Below are positions 63,112-64,000 of a DNA stretch of 64,000 bases, piece after piece. This DNA is from 3-1-20CM-4-69-9 sp963833655 (lineage in GTDB: Bacteria > Actinomycetota > Thermoleophilia > Gaiellales > Gaiellaceae), in assembly GCA_963833655.1 (NCBI GenBank), contig CAWHYL010000004.1, forward strand, positions 372,001-436,000, given 5' to 3'. The notes under the pieces were generated by a model. The model was not told the DNA's origin. It did not search any database and saw nothing but the letters and a program-made list of their open reading frames with translations. Every line of letters starts with the position of its first letter. Positions within the stretch are counted from its first letter, which is position 1. Position numbers and translations under genes: made by a program.

Positions 63112-64000
63112 GTGCCGGAGCCTCCGTACAGGCCGCTCGACGCCCAGGTGATCCCGCGCTTCGCCGGGATCAGGACGTTCATGCGCGCGCCGCACGTGAC
63201 CGAGCTCCGCGGCGTCGACGTCGCGGTGTTCGGGATCCCGTTCGACACGGCGACGACGTATCGCACAGGACCGCGCTTCGGCCCGGAGGCGATCCGCTCG
63301 GCCTCGGCGCTGCTCCGCCCGTACCACCCCGTCCACGACGTGAACGTCGTCGAGCGCCTGTCGATCGTCGACTACGGCGACCTCCCGGTCTCGCCGGGCG
63401 ACACGCAGCGGACGTACCGGCAGATCGAGGAGGCCCTCGCGCCGATCGTCGACGCCGGCATCTTTCCGGCCGCCCTGGGCGGCGACCACTCGATCACGCT
63501 CGCGGAGCTGCGGGCGCTCGCGACCAAGCACGGCCCGCTCGCGCTCGTGCAGCTCGACGCGCATGCGGACACGTGGGACGAGTACTTCGGTCAGCGCTAC
63601 TTCCACGGCACGACGTTCAAGCGCGCTGCCGAGGAAGGGCTGCTGGAGCCGAAGGCCTCGGTGCAGGCCGGCATGCGCGGGTCCGTCTACGCGGCGGGCG
63701 ATCTCGAGGGCGCCCGCGAGCTCGGGTTCACGGTGATCACGGCCGAGGAGCTGCGGACGCTGACGCCGGAGCAGTACGGCGAGCGCGTACGCGAGCGCGT
63801 GGGGGAGAGGCCGGTCTTCGTCTCGTTCGACGTCGACTTCCTCGACCCGGCCTTCGCGCCCGGCACCGGCACGCCGGAGATCGCCGGTTTCTCGACCGCG
63901 GAGGCCGTTGCGTTCGTCCGCGCGCTGCGCGGCATCAACCTCGTCGCCTGCGACGTCGTCGAGGTCTCGCCGTCGTACGACGGGCCAGGCCAGCAGACTG
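63112..64000 (+). CDS. Agmatinase/arginase family protein (partial, runs off the window)
   Basis: GTG start, 296 residues visible. Mn-binding motifs: ALGGDHSITLAEL (GGDHS), LVQLDAHADTWDEYFG (DAHxD), FVSFDVDFLDPAFAPGTGTP (SFDxDxxDP). Full-length relatives are about 310-320 residues, so only the end is missing. It hydrolyses agmatine or another guanidino compound to urea and an amine. Confidence 0.93.
   Translation, partial: MPEPPYRPLDAQVIPRFAGIRTFMRAPHVTELRGVDVAVFGIPFDTATTYRTGPRFGPEAIRSASALLRPYHPVHDVNVVERLSIVDYGDLPVSPGDTQRTYRQIEEALAPIVDAGIFPAALGGDHSITLAELRALATKHGPLALVQLDAHADTWDEYFGQRYFHGTTFKRAAEEGLLEPKASVQAGMRGSVYAAGDLEGARELGFTVITAEELRTLTPEQYGERVRERVGERPVFVSFDVDFLDPAFAPGTGTPEIAGFSTAEAVAFVRALRGINLVACDVVEVSPSYDGPGQQT

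Overview
The window is high-GC bacterial DNA whose gene content (WhiG/FliA-type sigma factor, EF-G-like second factor, Ig-like 'PTISGTP' secreted repeats, SnoaL, ABM-fold and DUF167 proteins, a DUF58/MoxR cluster, deazaflavin oxidoreductase) suggests an actinobacterium, most likely of the Thermoleophilia (Gaiellales/Solirubrobacterales-like). That placement is an inference from protein style, not from a marker gene.

Layout. (1) 1-13,220: accessory-looking genes on both strands (GNAT, methyltransferase, P1 peptidase, MarR with a divergent Ig-like secreted protein, nucleotidyl cyclase plus TPR-ATPase, diheme cytochrome c), separated by a dispersed repeat. (2) 13,221-25,546: an integrated genomic island bounded by a 46-bp direct repeat. 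The right copy is the 3' part of an intact tRNA-Trp gene and the left copy is an orphan tRNA 3' end. A tyrosine recombinase with all its catalytic residues (24,065-25,285) lies next to the tRNA. Cargo includes a second MarR/secreted-protein pair, an ECF sigma factor, an HTH regulator, a Yx(FWY)xxD secreted protein, TypA/BipA, a DEAD-box helicase and several broken genes. (3) 25,578-58,856: dense, ordinary chromosome: sigma factor, EF-G-like GTPase, membrane glycosyltransferase, PadR operon, ALDH/RNase H, tRNA-Gly, many small proteins, an ABC exporter, an ApbE/ferric-reductase-like operon, a histidine kinase, a MoxR/DUF58 operon, and an omega-aminotransferase near a methylmalonate-semialdehyde dehydrogenase. 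(4) 58,853-61,770: a wrecked secreted LamG/FN3/DUF4038 glycosidase gene. (5) 61,838-64,000: cytosine-deaminase-like amidohydrolase divergent from an agmatinase-family gene that runs off the end.

The most unusual feature is a family of eight dispersed elements (R1-R8, about 1,984-23,976), all on the + strand and found only to the left of tRNA-Trp. Each carries one or two 11-bp iterons (AACTCTCGCGC), a near-constant gap of 27-31 bp, and a core of two inverted arms around a 6-7 nt spacer (AAACGGT-N7-ACCGTTG). The same geometry (ACGGT-N7-ACCGC) is the anticodon stem-loop of the tRNA-Trp target, and the 46-bp att identity ends exactly at the last base of that 7-nt spacer. A tandem inverted iteron pair also lies between the integrase and the tRNA. 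The elements therefore look like dispersed integrase attachment sites that divide some 22 kb into segments of 0.35-6 kb carrying mixed genes in either orientation: a possible gene-capture or island-accretion system at tRNA-Trp, needing only one recombinase in this window. Activity is inferred; only the sequence pattern is seen.

Several genes are broken by single-base frameshifts (near 10,545, 15,100, 16,690, 50,315 and 59-61 kb). Some may be assembly errors, so these calls should be read with that in mind.
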